Shown: positions 37,401 to 47,170 of the stretch, one piece after another | How positions within the stretch are numbered: the stretch's first letter is position 1 | Layout: the number at the start of each line of letters is the position of its first letter | Assembly (NCBI GenBank): GCA_029721435.1 | Contig: CM056587.1 | Coordinates: 17,270,667 to 17,334,666, forward strand | Source: Gymnothorax reevesii | Lineage: Eukaryota > Chordata > Actinopteri > Anguilliformes > Muraenidae | DNA length: 64,000 nucleotides | Reading direction: 5' to 3' | Position numbers and translations under genes: made by a program | The notes under the pieces: generated by a model | The model's input: the letters and a program-made list of their open reading frames with translations, nothing else | Database searches by the model: none | What the model was told of the DNA's origin: nothing

Positions 37401-38742
37401 CCACAGTGTTGAACTGGGCACTTAATTCGTAGCGTATCCATTGTGGAAGTTATTGACGAAGCGTTGCGCCAAACTGTAAAAACAGGAGCACATTCCGTTT
37501 CTTGCCCTGAAACAACATAATAAAAGACATTATTCTTCTTTGCAACTTGCAATTCCTACTTGACAAATCTGAGGATAAACAACTGACAATTTTTTTCAAA
37601 TTTATCAGGTGAGAGTTTCCCGAAAGCTTCGCAATGCAAAGAACTTTTTCAAATGCCCCTGAATGCTGGTTTCCCAAAAATATTCAAAGCGAAAGTACTA
37701 CTTTGGCCCAGAATAAATATACAAGTCATCATAATCCCTGATTAACACAAAAGAGATCTATCTTCTGTAGTTAGCAGACTTTGCTCAGCTATTTTGTCAA
37801 TAAAATGCACTGGAAAGTGCAGAGTTTCGGCCATAGTAGGTAGCTGTGACACCTTCTGAGGACTTAACCCTTAAATTCAGCCTTCTAACAGTCAAAAGAC
37901 ATTTCTGTCATCACTGGCTTACCAGTCGAGTGACTTTGTTTATTCACTTGCTGAAATCTTTATTGCAACCACAAATACCTTGAATAAACACTTGATACAA
38001 AGAAAGCGTGTTATTTGATAATTCAAGGAATCGTTGCTACATTATAGTAGTAGTCTTTAGTATATTTGTTAAAAATAATAATAATTCTGAGTGGATGGGT
38101 TAATGTTGTTCCTTTTGCTTACAAACTCGCTAGTCTATTCTTATTACGCTCAGATCTCAAAATGATCGAGCATCCAAGGGATCTGCTGGAATAACAAGTT
38201 CAGTTCTCTCAACTTATCAGACATAAAGGATCCGCTGCAGATGTCTTGATGGCGGATTCCACAGCGCACCTATGGAGGTGTTGTAAAGTCCATGCTTTGG
38301 CAGGACAGTTTTGACTGCACGCGCAGATGACATCAGCATATTAGGCTGGTAGTCGTAATGTTGGCTCATCAAAGGACAGAGGTAAAATTTCAAATTCAAT
38401 CTCATTTATATGCAAATTTATCAATTGATGCTTCTATTTAAGTATCCAAATTTGTACTTGATTTTATAACTACTAAATGTTAGGAGGTCTCTCTTGAAAG
38501 AAAGAAAAAAAAAAGATATGCTCAGTGCAACAACATGTACTAATAAGGGATAAATAAAATTATCTTGAGCTGCCAAAACATTATATCAGCTCAGATCAGC
38601 TTTTGAAATGCAGCACCTGAAACAAACAAAATTAATATGGGATTCATTTACCTTTTTGTCGATATTCTGTCGGCGCAACTGAAGTCTGAATGACTTTTAT
38701 AAAAAACACAATCAGAAAGAGGAGAATCACTCTTTCTTTCAT
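31184..38742 (-). CDS. btla-like: BTLA-like inhibitory receptor, gene A (five exons)
   Basis: Five exons join in frame to give about 390 residues: signal peptide (38652-38742), Ig domain 1 (37162-37506), Ig domain 2 (35832-36200), transmembrane (31602-31715) and cytoplasmic (31184-31437). All junctions are phase 1 with GT-AG sites. Ig1 carries CPVQHCGFLPRVTWCKL, closely matching the CPVKYC..RPHVTWCKL of mammalian BTLA, a lymphocyte surface receptor for HVEM that inhibits through tyrosine motifs. Mammalian BTLA has one Ig domain, so the second is a difference. The tail keeps one tyrosine, in LVYQNV, fitting both the ITIM consensus and a Grb2 YxN site. Intron 3 is swollen by a mariner element, MITEs and a duplicated first-exon relic. 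BTLA-like is well supported by Ig1; exact orthology is inferred. Confidence 0.8.
31602..31715 (-). CDS. btla-like: gene A exon 4, transmembrane segment
   Basis: The acceptor is TTTGCCGTAG|AA and the donor CATAAAG|GTAAAG, 114 bp and phase 1-1. It encodes SELGPLDFSLNIGRILLFIT then ATVAIILLTLCW and the basic stop-transfer TLKHK. The equivalent exon of gene B (54831-54944) is the same length and differs at a few residues. Confidence 0.85.
31861..34014 (-). mobile_element. mariner-like transposon with nested insertion
   Basis: TA lies on both sides (31859-31860 and 34015-34016). The long inverted termini start CAACCCCAATTCC on the left and CAACCCGAATTCC reading inward from the right, followed by matching GGGACAAAGTGTAAATTG / GGGACGAAGTGTGAATTG. 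On the minus strand at 33090-33489 lies a transposase relic containing WPACSPGLSPIENI and AGSLY...TRVGSNSNG. It is broken by stops and by inserted sequence (about 32112-33000), some of it GC-rich tandem repeat. A second, separate relic of the same family lies at 61320-62230 on the plus strand. Confidence 0.85.
32120..32260. repeat. GC-rich gtggcgcag tandem repeat nested in the mariner element
   Basis: About 10-bp units of the form gtggcgcagg / gtggcgtagc repeat, followed by two copies of a ggtgcagcccgcg-ggtaatttcgt type block. The composition contrasts with the AT-rich host element, so it came in with a nested insertion whose borders I could not fix. All six frames are nearly open, which is spurious. 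Confidence 0.6.
34036..34266. mobile_element. inverted-repeat MITE
   Basis: The left arm atcatacataagcaaatgtc-atgctttgtaaagggtgaaat (34036 on) recurs inverted at 34197-34266, giving arms of about 65 bp with few mismatches. The right flank continues to a terminus-like gtcacactttagatgaag (reverse complement, near 34335-34352) whose left partner is missing, perhaps because the mariner element inserted next to it. Confidence 0.7.
34370..34700. repeat. intron block shared with gene B
   Basis: The stretch from ggaagtagtgctcagtaaaa through ttgcagtaaaaa and on to gccaaactagctgcaag matches 56890-57160 with modest divergence, in the same order and in the same place relative to the Ig2 exon. It is inherited from the duplication that made genes A and B. 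Confidence 0.8.
34740..34880 (-). pseudogene. third copy of the BTLA-like exon 1 and promoter, broken
   Basis: The minus strand matches the exon-1 start of gene A and its upstream region, including aacaacaggaagttaag. The reading frame is ATGAAAGAG then TGA, where gene A has ATGAAAGAAAGAGTG; loss of four bases creates the stop. Homology ends soon after the start. The copy lies inside intron 3 of gene A together with V-SINE sequence, so a promoter/exon-1 segment was copied into the gene itself. Confidence 0.75.
34877..35290 (+). mobile_element. V-SINE-like copy linked to the exon-1 relic, with (TG)n
   Basis: The tRNA-like head agcatggtgg...gcagtggctagtgct is split by an insertion (about 34893-35067). 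It is followed by ctgtggagtttgcatggttt, ctgcatcacccattgg and a (TG)n tract at 35223-35284. The same arrangement lies upstream of gene A exon 1 at 38851, so the SINE was already present before the segment was duplicated. Confidence 0.7.
35832..36200 (-). CDS. btla-like: gene A exon 3, second Ig domain
   Basis: 369 bp and phase 1-1. The frame reads SSCSIFYKVPECRTEVTIPG, then SSLTLSCMIRF, then PAVTWIKQQ, LDPNTKIHFLTFLNVSLSDS, GEYLCMV and ALRLNVT. This has Ig V/I-set hallmarks: B-strand Cys, C-strand Trp and a D-x-G-x-Y-x-C F-strand. The acceptor is ACCTCAG and the exon itself begins GTAAGTC, so the acceptor is directly followed by a donor-like hexamer. The donor is GACAA|GTAAGT. Confidence 0.85.
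37162..37506 (-). CDS. btla-like: gene A exon 2, BTLA-type Ig domain
   Basis: 345 bp and phase 1-1; acceptor TTGTTTCAG|GG and donor GTATTAG|GTAAAG. The frame reads GQETECAPVFTVWRNASS, then TLRIKCPVQHCGFLPRVTW, CKLEKFPVGPECTPVNESD, YLHWTNISLRDSGFYRCEI and INVTVL. The extra cysteines around CPVxxC and TWCK are characteristic of BTLA and would form its additional disulphides. Four N-glycosylation sequons (NAS, NES, NIS, NVT) are present. This is the domain that should contact ligand, HVEM in mammals; ligand use in this species is not shown. Confidence 0.88.
38652..38742 (-). CDS. btla-like: gene A exon 1, signal peptide
   Basis: The ATG at 38742 starts MKERVILLFLIVFFIKVIQT then SVAPTEYRQK, a basic start and hydrophobic core, with cleavage plausible after SVA. 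The donor is CAAAAAG|GTAAAT, phase 1. This start was chosen because it gives a signal peptide and is conserved with the gene B exon at 63295-63394 and with the relic at 34766. Confidence 0.82.
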
Positions 38743-38835
38743 GTTGTCGAAGAAAGCACCTTTCTTGTTGTTAGTCTAGATGATGCAGGTTGCTCAGATT
38801 AAGCAAGTGTGACATCTGAGGCTTATTTTCAACAA

Positions 38836-38843
38836 CAGGAAGT
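38836..38843. promoter_or_regulatory. ETS-type site CAGGAAGT upstream of gene A
   Basis: CAGGAAGT lies about 94 bp upstream of the gene A ATG. The same octamer, inside aaCAGGAAGTTAA, lies 97 bp upstream of the gene B ATG (63491-63498) and beside the relic (34863-34870). CAGGAAGT is the core for ETS factors such as PU.1 and ETS1, which act in lymphoid and myeloid promoters. Binding is inferred, not shown. Confidence 0.4.
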
Positions 38844-38850
38844 TAAGCCT

Positions 38851-39010
38851 GGGTAGCATGGTGGGGCAGCGGCTAGTGCTAAACCACAACAAGAAGGTTG
38901 GATGTGATGGCCTCAGTGCAGCTGTGGAGTTTGCAAGGTTTGAGCACTCAGGCTCCTTCCACCATCCAAAGCCAAGCACGTTGGGCAAACCAAAGACTCT
39001 GCATCACCCA

Positions 39011-39057
<47 letters not shown>

Positions 39058-39165
39058 GTCTTTGTGTTTGTGTGTGTGTGTGTGCCTGTGCGTGTGTGTG
39101 TGTGTTTGCGTGTGCGTGTGTATGTTTGTGTATGTGTGTTTGCGTGTGCGTGTGTGTGTTTCTGA

Positions 39166-39196
<31 letters not shown>

Positions 39197-39221
39197 CGCA
39201 TGTGTGTGTATGTGTGTGTGT

Positions 39222-39258
<37 letters not shown>

Positions 39259-39345
39259 CGTGCGTGAATGGTATGTGATTTGTGCAGTGGATTGACGTGC
39301 TCTTTAGGGTATGTACCTGTCGTGTGATTAAGCTTGTGCTTTGTT
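38851..39345 (+). mobile_element. V-SINE-like element with expanded (TG)n
   Basis: The tRNA-like head is gcatggtggggcagcggctagtgct and ggttggatgtgat, followed by a core with ctgtggagtttgca. A long TG tract occupies 39013-39258. The LINE-like tail gtgaatggtatgtg...gtggattgacgtgc...gggtatgtacct matches the usual 3' region of this SINE class. The TG tract opens long His/Thr and Val/Cys frames that are not genes. Confidence 0.75.
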
Positions 39346-39399
39346 GCTGGACTATGCTTTTATTCATTCCTTCATTCATTAAGACTCAGACATGCACAT

Positions 39400-40425
39400 A
39401 TAGTGCACAGAAAAGTTTAAAGTTTGTCATTGTTGATCAGAATGAGGACAGCGCAGAGGTCAGAACCAGCCCTATGAAGTATACGCAGGTTTTTTGAGCG
39501 AACATGACAGGCAGCAGCCTCAGCCCTCCAGCCCTGAATCCCCACTGAAGCTCGAGGGCTCTGTCTCACTGACTTGATGGCTGTGGAAGTGGCCCTGAAA
39601 TTTCTTGCTGGGGCTCCCTTTTCTCCAGAATAATCTATGAAAATGTGGACTGTTAAACTTCTGTTCTGTAAGTGTGCTTGTGCTCTGTATATCCGTGTGT
39701 GTGTGTGTGTGTGTGCGCTTGTGAGTACATGTGTACATATGTTGCTTACATGTGCCTGCATGCAGGTACATGTTATTTGTCTGTGCTCGTGCATACATGT
39801 TTATATCCATGTTGCATGCCTGCGTGCATGACCGCCTGTGAGCATATGTCTCTGAAAGACATGTGAGAGGGTGTGCGGTGATTTTACATTTTCAAAGCTT
39901 TTTCATACCAGTCAATAAAACAAAAGAAAATTAATTGAAAATGTAGAATACTGGTTTACAGTGTCATGGAAAAGATGTAGATTCAGTGTGAGATTCATGT
40001 GTGAGATTCAAAGTTTTTGAATGACGAATTTTTGTTTAATTTTTCCGCTGCGTCTTTGGTGTGAAATTGCCTTAATGCGGAATTATTACCAACTTATTTG
40101 TGATTACTTGGCCTTATTAACAACCGAATTACTCATGTTCTGAATTCTCAATACAGAAATGCAGTCTATGATGAGCAACATAATGACAACATACAGAACA
40201 ATAACTAGACTATAATGTGAGATTGTAAGGATGGCAATATTTTCTATAATTCAGATTAACTTCAGTTTCGGTTTAATCAGGCATGGCAGTCAACCTGGTC
40301 ACGAGCCTGTTTCGGTCCAATCATTCATAACTTTAGCTCCACCCACCCAATCGGCAAGCTTTTATAACTAAGGCAGTGCATTTTTCCGTCTCAGTGCCCT
40401 TTACACTGCTCCTATTTGGGTTACT
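39400..40425. other. unannotated DNA, 5' flank of gene A
   Basis: No exon was supported. A short (TG)n tract lies near 39696-39714, in a region rich in cat/tgca words. Confidence 0.4.
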
Positions 40426-40429
40426 AAAA

Positions 40430-41294
40430 CCCTGTTTACACCGGACTTGCACGCAGGTTGCGACCGAGAAATGGACAAAAATCGCCATCACTCTCACTGA
40501 CTCTTGATGAGATTGCAAGTAACTCTCAATAAACTCTCAATGGTCTCCAATTCAATCTCTCTGATCTCTTTCACTCTCTATCGATCTTGAAGTGGTTTAC
40601 GATTGTTTTGAGTCGTTCAAAAAAATTGCATAACTTTTGCGAGTGGTCAGAAATCAATGCAGATCTCAAAAACAATCATAATGAGCTCTCATAACTCTCA
40701 AGTCACTCTTAACTCGGTCTCACAGGTCTTGATGGACTCTCAAACAGGTTGCATAAATAATCTCCAAATATCAGAATATTTTTCATTATGCGACTATGGC
40801 GATCGTTTTTGCGAGCTGAACAAGAGCCCATTGCAATGCCTTCAAGAGCAAAAAAGTCACGGCGAGTGAAATTGCGAGAGCATCAGTGATGGATGAGATC
40901 GAAATTTGACCAATGGCGATCAGTGAGAGTGAAATTGCGACCAATGGCGAGCTTCCATGCGACTCTTTCTGAGAGTGGGTTTCCTATATAAAGCCATTGT
41001 TTTCATCGGTTCATCACTTGCTGCAACGATCGCATCAACAACCCAAGACCAAGAGAGACTAAACAAGAGAAAGGAGAGTCATCGTAAATTATGTTGCATA
41101 GATCGCCGAATTTTTATCAATATATCTCAAATGTGGTCTCCCTGGAAGCTTGGTGTGAACGCAAATTAGCGATTAGATTGGAGAGAATACAAGAGTATAC
41201 AAGAGTATACAAGACTTGTGCGAGTTCATCAAATCCTTGTGATCTCACAAGTCGCAGCAGTCGCCATTTCAGTCGTATTTTGGTGTAAACAGGG
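40430..41294. mobile_element. DNA transposon-like element, 13-bp perfect inverted ends
   Basis: CCCTGTTTACACC starts at 40430 and its exact reverse complement GGTGTAAACAGGG ends at 41294. The interior is rich in cactctca-type words and carries a tatataaa box near 40985 and a 70-residue frame at 40957-41169 that I do not recognise. A target duplication is not evident. The 'CCCTGTTTACAC' end is common among fish DNA elements. Confidence 0.7.
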
Positions 41295-41380
41295 CATAAG
41301 AAATCTGTTTCTCATCTCTCTCCACTGCCCCAGCCTCCTCCTTTATAAGTACCTTTCTTCATCGTAAGCAGCATTTGCTC

Positions 41381-41735
41381 ACAGTAAAAATCATAGTGTC
41401 AATTTTACTCTTTAAGAGTTGAATTCAACTCTCTGTCAGATAACATTTGGTCCCACTCAAAATCAGTGTAAAATTTACTCTATAGCCAGTGTAAGATTTT
41501 TAGAGTTAATTTTACTCTATTTTGTGTCAAAATTAACAATGAGGTGTGTAAAAATATTTAACAGTATAGGGAATCATCACCCTGCAGAGTAGATTTTGTC
41601 CTTGTGTGGAAGTGGGAATTAACTCTCACTTTTGACACTTCCATTTAGACGATTTCACTCTGCATAGTGCTATAACTACTCTATCCAGAGGAAAATCGGT
41701 TTACACTGCAATATTGACACTCCATTTTTTACTGT
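41381..41735. mobile_element. MITE with GCTC target duplication
   Basis: The ends are ACAGTAAAAATCATAGTGTC and, inward from the right, ACAGTAAAAAATGGAGTGTC. GCTC flanks both sides (41377-41380 and 41736-41739). The interior repeats ttttactct/agagtaaa-like words. No coding content. Confidence 0.75.
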
Positions 41736-41739
41736 GCTC

Positions 41740-43390
41740 ATATCATGTCCAATAACTTAAACATTAGCAACACTCAAAAGAATCTCGGACTCTGCTTCGG
41801 GGTTTGTGATCTCAGGAACTCTGTGTCATGCTTGCTCAGATTGTTTCAGAGCATCACTCGAGCAGAGTCACCGCCAAACTCAAACGCAGGTCGTCCTGCA
41901 ATAAATGGTTAAATCCGACATAAGTGTCCCAACTGAATTAGGAAAGAACAATTCATTGTAGAGCATGTTAAATTTATTAAAACACCACTTTGTTTAGCCT
42001 TAAGGAACAGCATTAAATTCATAAATTTGATGTATATAATATTTGATAATTTTACATTTTGGATGTATTTCTTTTTAAGCATGTCAAACCTACATTTTTA
42101 CATTGCTGCGAACATACCTTGATTATAGTAAGCCTTGGAAACAAATTTCCACAAATTTCTGCCGTTTCACTAGAATGTATCGTTTCAAATCTTCTAAAGG
42201 CTCATTTCATGCTAAAGTTATGAAAGCGAAAAACAAAAAACGTCCTCATACTTGGTTGTAGCTCCCAATATTTTATTGATTAGTAAGACCTTACTTTCAT
42301 CAGTATTCTTGCACCTGTCCTAAACACAGGTTGAATGTGCCCACTACTACTTCAACGAGTCATGTCACGATTATTTCAAACACTGTGAAGCAATTAGCGG
42401 TGAGCAAGATTTGTTTGTGGAACTAGATAAGCCTGACAATCCGAGATATTTTGTCATGATCATAAATATTCCCTATATTTCTATAATTGTTCACTTTTGC
42501 TCTCAGTTGCACATGCCTGTAATAGGGCAGGCAATTTTAGCTGCTGTATTTTTCCTTACTCTCCATCCCCACCCCTGCCTCAACATGCTATTGCCTGCTG
42601 TGGCAGTGCATTAATCTTTGCTACTGCTAGTTAGGATCCCACTTCCACCCCAGAATTTGTATGTGGGCACTCAATATTTCCTCAAAGAGGGTAGATAACC
42701 TGCCACTCCTTGTTCTCTTCTCTTTCAACTCAATTAGTTGAAAGGTTTGCCGGGGTCAGGACCAAGATAAACTATCATTATATCAAGTTTTTGTGAATTC
42801 TGCAATTGACTATGTGGACATGACTCGGCAGACTGACTTGTATTCTGAATATAAATTGAGTGAATGCTCATCAATCACTGTAAATGGGAATGGGTTGAGA
42901 GTAATTATGCAGTGAAAGATAAGAATTTTGTCCACTCTTTCTTACTTGATGGCATGTTTGTGATATACTATATGATTTTTTTTGTGTGCCTTCATATGTG
43001 CAGACAGATCTCATATGTACTCATAACAGGGCTCTTGCGATGCAGAACTTGGGCGAGATGTCTCTTCCTTCCTGGCTTGTGCATTTGGACTGCTCTGTAA
43101 ATGGAAAGGGGAAGCATGAGCCCTGTGACTATGGATCAGACAACAGACAGTCACATCGGCTAGCTGCAGCACTGAAGATCACAGTGGAGTTATAAAGGCT
43201 TATATTAAACTTGAAAAATTACTGGCACCCCTCATAAACAATATTGATTGTTAAAAATAAATGTCTTATACAAATCATCATTTAATAAAACATTTGGATG
43301 ATCTATATACATTTATTTTTTAACCAATAATTCAAAAGACGATACTAAATTGGACCTGAGTAGTAAATTGTATGTCCTAAATATGTGCTT
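41740..43390. other. unannotated DNA
   Basis: No gene or repeat with boundaries was supported. Short plus-strand frames near 42411 and 42864 lack domain character. Confidence 0.4.
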
Positions 43391-43406
43391 CAAAATTATT
43401 AATGCC

Positions 43407-43894
43407 TGAGCTGCCGGGTGGCTCACAATAATTAAGGCACTGCGCTGCAGTGCAGAGGTGATCACCACGTCGCGGGTTCGAGCCTCGGCGTACCCACCGG
43501 CAGGGGTCGGCAGCTTTTTCAGAGTAGCGCACAATTGGCTATCGCGCTACAGGGTTACAAATTGGGAAGGGACTGCCGGATTTGGGTATTCGATCACAGC
43601 TTTGTTCGTTGCTCCAGCGCCTCCTGTTGGCCAGACGGGCGCTCGTCAGGAAGACTCCGACTTGGTTCATGTCCGGGTATCCTCCGCCCTCGCTCTGAAC
43701 TTGCGAAGATTCAACCAGCGAGTGTATAAGAATCAGTGGCTGACAGGCACGTGCTTCGGAGGAGAGCCGTGAACTGTCTTCACTATCCTGAGTTGGCAGC
43801 AAGGGGTCGCATACGAGCAAGCTTTGTACATAGTTCCCCAATTGGGCATTCCAAATTCGGGTGGGATTGGAGATGCCAAATTTAAAAAAAAAAA
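43407..43894 (+). mobile_element. tRNA-derived SINE, young, with 15-bp target duplication
   Basis: AAAATTATTAATGCC lies at 43392-43406 and again at 43895-43909, immediately after the A-tail. The head holds a box-A-like gggtggctcacaataattaa and a perfect box B GGGTTCGAGCC, so it derives from a tRNA and would be read by RNA polymerase III. A body of about 400 bp and a poly-A tail follow. An older relative is at 13905-14310. The 104-residue frame across it is spurious. Confidence 0.9.
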
Positions 43895-44323
43895 AAAATT
43901 ATTAATGCCTCCTTCAACTGATTATTGGTAGAACCTCCCCAGGAGGAGGATAGCAGTAGTGAACATCTTATTGTACTGGCCGACAAGGTGGGCGAGTACT
44001 TTTGGACGTATTGCGGGCTGCTCATCCATGCAGAATATTTCAAGATCCTTGATGTTTTTGTGGTTTGTATTTGTCCAATTCAATTCTGACCACAGGGGTT
44101 TCAATACAGATCATGTCTGGTGAAAGGCCATTGCAAAACATTAATTCTGTGGTTGCTTAATCATTTCTTTTTAAATTTTGATTCACACTCAGAGGTCACT
44201 TTCTTAGGTAAACCCACAAAAACCTGCATTATCTGCTTGTTAATGTAAATATCCGATGGCCCAATCAGAATGGCAGCAACTTAATGCCTTAACGCATGCA
44301 GATATGGGCAAGAGCTTCGGTTG

Positions 44324-44735
44324 TGTCAGGACCTGGCCTATGCTGACACTCCTGGATTGGGTAGGGGCTCCTGGCTGCCTGCACACTCACCTTGTTAGCC
44401 TTAATTACCTACTGCTTATAAGCCAGCTTTTCTCTCCCTTCTCTGCCAGTTTGTACTCTCCTTTAGGAGCGCTCTCTCCTAGAGATTCTTTTTGCAAGAG
44501 TATTTTTTGATATCTTTGAGACTTGTCATTGTTTGTTCTTTGCCCTGTGCAGTTGTTTTTTTGTTTTCAACTACTTCCTCCCCAGCCCAGCCCAGCCCAG
44601 CTCTGTTCTGCTCTGGATCCTGTAGTTTTTTTTGGTTTTGTTTTTGTGGACTGTACTTTGGGAAGAAATAAATTCCACTGTGTTCACCAATCTGCATCGT
44701 GGGTCCAGTTTCTGTTTGTGGGTCAACCCCTGACA
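44324..44735 (+). mobile_element. solo LTR with GGTTG target duplication
   Basis: TGTCAGGACC...CCCTGACA (412 bp) is flanked by GGTTG at 44319-44323 and 44736-44740. A TATA-like cttataagcc near 44415 and an AATAAA near 44667 are placed as in a plus-strand LTR. A (CCCAG)n run lies at 44583-44599. The terminal TGTCAGGAC resembles fish gypsy-type LTRs, but no internal genes remain. Confidence 0.88.
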
Positions 44736-44989
44736 GGTTGTTGTTCAATCCAATCTTACGAATTGCGAAGAAATGTAGTCTTAGTGAATTGGACTGATTT
44801 TTGATGCCAGGCGGGGTGATCTGAGTGTTCCAGAAGCTTCTGTGTGCACAACAGCATAAGGCCTGATCAGTTTCCATTCCTCTCAACATAGAACAGGAAA
44901 CCGAAGCCATAGTGGGTGAAGTCTCACCAAAACTGGGCAGCAAAGGATTGGAAATTAAAGCTTGATCTGACAAATCTGTGACATGCGGA

Positions 44990-45930
44990 TAAGAGGGTTA
45001 GAATTTGGCATAAGTGATATGAATCCGTCCTTGTGTCAATGGTTCAGGCTGGCGTTGCCAGTGTACTGGCATAGGGTGTATTTTCTTAGTACGCACTCAG
45101 CCATTAATACCTTTTGAGCATCATTCAAATGCCAAAACTACCTGAGTATGGTTGCTGACCATGTACATCAGGGGTCCCCAATCTTTCCCAGAAAGGGCCG
45201 ATGTGGGCGCAGGCTTTCATTGCAACCAAGCAGCTACACAACTGATGCTACTAATCAAGTTTATTAGCAAAGAGTCGAGGGGTTGATTTTTAGTATCAGG
45301 TGTGTAATTGCAATGTAGTTGCAATGAAATCCTGCACCCACACTGGGCCTTTCTGGGAAAGATGGGGACCCCTGATGTACATCCTTGTTCTGGTAAGGTC
45401 TATTGATTTTGTCAGGGATCACCACATCCAGCCCAGGTTTTCTCTTTTCCTCGGTAATAAACTGCGCAATAAGTGCTTCTGATTGGCCAGAAATTCTTCA
45501 TTCCTGACAGCCAAGTAATGGTAGGGCGGAAAACCAGAAAATTTCTGCCGTTGAGGACAATGAGTAGATGATGCAAGTTCTAATGGCTACTTTCAACAGG
45601 ATTTGGCTTCATATCACAAAGCAAACATCATCCCAAAGGTGCTCCAGGAAAATATCAATGAGTTCAGTGTACTGAGGCTCTGCAGCCACCAGATCTCAGT
45701 CCATTGGAGCCTTTTGGATGGAATGGAACACGAGCATCACAGTATGAATATGCCGCCAATAAATCTGCGGCAACTAATATGTCAATATGACTGGAATTTC
45801 AAAGCAATGTTCCTGCCAACACCGTGCTGAATCCGTATCAGTAAGTATTTGGGCTGTGCTGGGGCGAAGATGGGTCACACCAAGAATTAAAAAGTTGTAC
45901 CTAATAAATTGGCATATAAGGGTATGTTTT
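44990..45930 (+). pseudogene. Tc1-like transposon relic interrupted by a hAT MITE
   Basis: From about 45560 the plus strand follows the C-terminal part of a Tc1-type transposase in broken frames: cttcatatcacaaagc, then caccagatctcagtccattg (the SPDLSPIE-type motif), then gccgacaaatctgcgg-like text, ending with cctaataaattggc near 45899 as in other fish Tc1 elements. The 5' part near 45000-45170 is split by the hAT MITE at 45171-45374. The transposase is dead. Confidence 0.65.
45171..45374. mobile_element. hAT-type MITE with 8-bp target duplication
   Basis: ATGTACAT lies on both sides (45163-45170 and 45375-45382). The ends are CAGGGGTCCCCAATCTTTCC and its inverse ending GGGGACCCCTG, with inverted matching over about 30 bp including CCCAGAAAGGGCC / GGCCTTTCTGGG. 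CAGGGG ends with 8-bp duplications are a hAT hallmark. It sits inside an older Tc1 relic. Confidence 0.93.
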
Positions 45931-46330
45931 GGCTCATTGCCCTGCACAAAGGTTCATCTATGGCGAGGTCCATACCAGATGTCTGGCTGAAATACCTGCC
46001 ACTTGAAAAAATTAATTACACCATCAATCATGACAATATCCACTGGTCCACTTGCAGCAGAATGACCCCAAAGATTCAAGGATTCTATTTTCCACCATTA
46101 TAAAGTGTGCTACACTATGCAGGAGCTTTTCATTGTATGTACCTCGCTTTTTAACCTAACATGTCATAGGGTCGAATGGCCAGTCACTCTGTACTGGTCT
46201 CATCTGACCAAAACACGTGATTCCAATCATAGTTCTTGTAATAACTGGCAAAGCTCCGGAGCTATGTGTTGTAAGGCCTTCTTTAGTGCAACCCTTTAAA
46301 AGAACCTGTTGACCTGGAGATGGTGTCGAA
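45930..46330 (-). pseudogene. second Tc1-like transposon relic, antisense
   Basis: The plus strand reads like the reverse complement of a Tc1-type coding region: tactggtctcatctgacc, then cacgtgattccaatcatagt and tgtaaggccttctttagtgc. This order is that of the 3' to middle part of a transposase gene on the minus strand. No intact frame remains. Confidence 0.45.
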
Positions 46331-46599
46331 CAGTTGTTTGAGTAGAATGGTAACCCTAAATGCCATTTTATACTTGTATGATGTGTTTGTCAACAGTGTC
46401 TGACAACTAAAATAATGTCAGAAAAACAGAAAAAGTGTTGTTTGACATTGCCTTGCAACTGATGAATATTTGGTACATCGCAAACACGTTGCCTGGTCAT
46501 TAGTTATCTTAAAACTTCATCAGCTGGATGGACCGAGAGTTGGGTGGTTGTCACAGATTTAGAAAGTTAATGTAGTAGTGTTCGCAGTAAGATCAGACT

Positions 46600-47170
46600 T
46601 AACATAACATGAATGGCGAGAACAGCCATTCAGCCCAACTAGGCTCGCCAGTTTCTTTATACTCTCGTGAATATATCACTTCAGATACTCAATGACTCAG
46701 TGTTATCTAGCTTTAAGTCAAGGCTGCTCTCGAAAACTCCCAAGGTTTCTGCCTCAACAATATGGTCAGGTAAGCTATTCCACATCGAAATTACTCTTTG
46801 GGTGAAGAATTATTTCCCAATATCAGTGCTAAAATTACCTTTGGTCAACTTCCATTTGTGACCCTGAGTTCTACTTGCAACACTTGGTCAAAGGAATCCA
46901 ACTTAATTCACTTTGATAACATATTTAAAGACTTCAGTCAGATTGCCCCTAAGATTTCCTGAGATTAAAGAGATAAAGGATCTTCAGCCTCTTCTCATAG
47001 CTTTCATCTTTTATACCCGGAATTAGCTTAGTGGTTCTTCTCTGAACTTTTTCTAGAGCCTCTGTATCGTTCTTAAAGTATGGTCCCCAGAACTGTACAC
47101 AATGCTCCAGATGTGGTCTGACAGATGTGTTGTACAAAAGAAGCATCACTTCCTTGGAAATGTACTCAAT
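46600..47170 (-). pseudogene. LINE ORF2 3' fragment (L2/CR1/jockey-type)
   Basis: The minus strand reads SVRPHLEHCVQFWGPYFKND then TEALEKVQRRTTKLIPGIKD, ESYEKRLKILYLFNLR and, in a shifted frame, FFTQRVISMWNSLPDHIVEA near 46750-46810. This is the C-terminal part of the reverse transcriptase ORF in non-LTR elements of this group ('RPHLEYC.QFW', 'WNSLP'). It is 5'-truncated as usual for LINEs, and frameshifted. The A-rich end was not located. Confidence 0.8.

Noticed and set aside
38948..39379. Long His/Thr-rich and Val/Cys-rich frames
   Set aside because: They are translations of the (TG)n tract in the V-SINE and occur on both strands.
43430..43495. Possible functional tRNA gene (box A and perfect box B)
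   Set aside because: The flanking SINE body, A-tail and 15-bp target duplication show that it is a retroposon head, not a tRNA gene.
43458..43772. 104-residue plus-strand frame
   Set aside because: It lies wholly inside the tRNA-derived SINE and its codons follow the SINE consensus.
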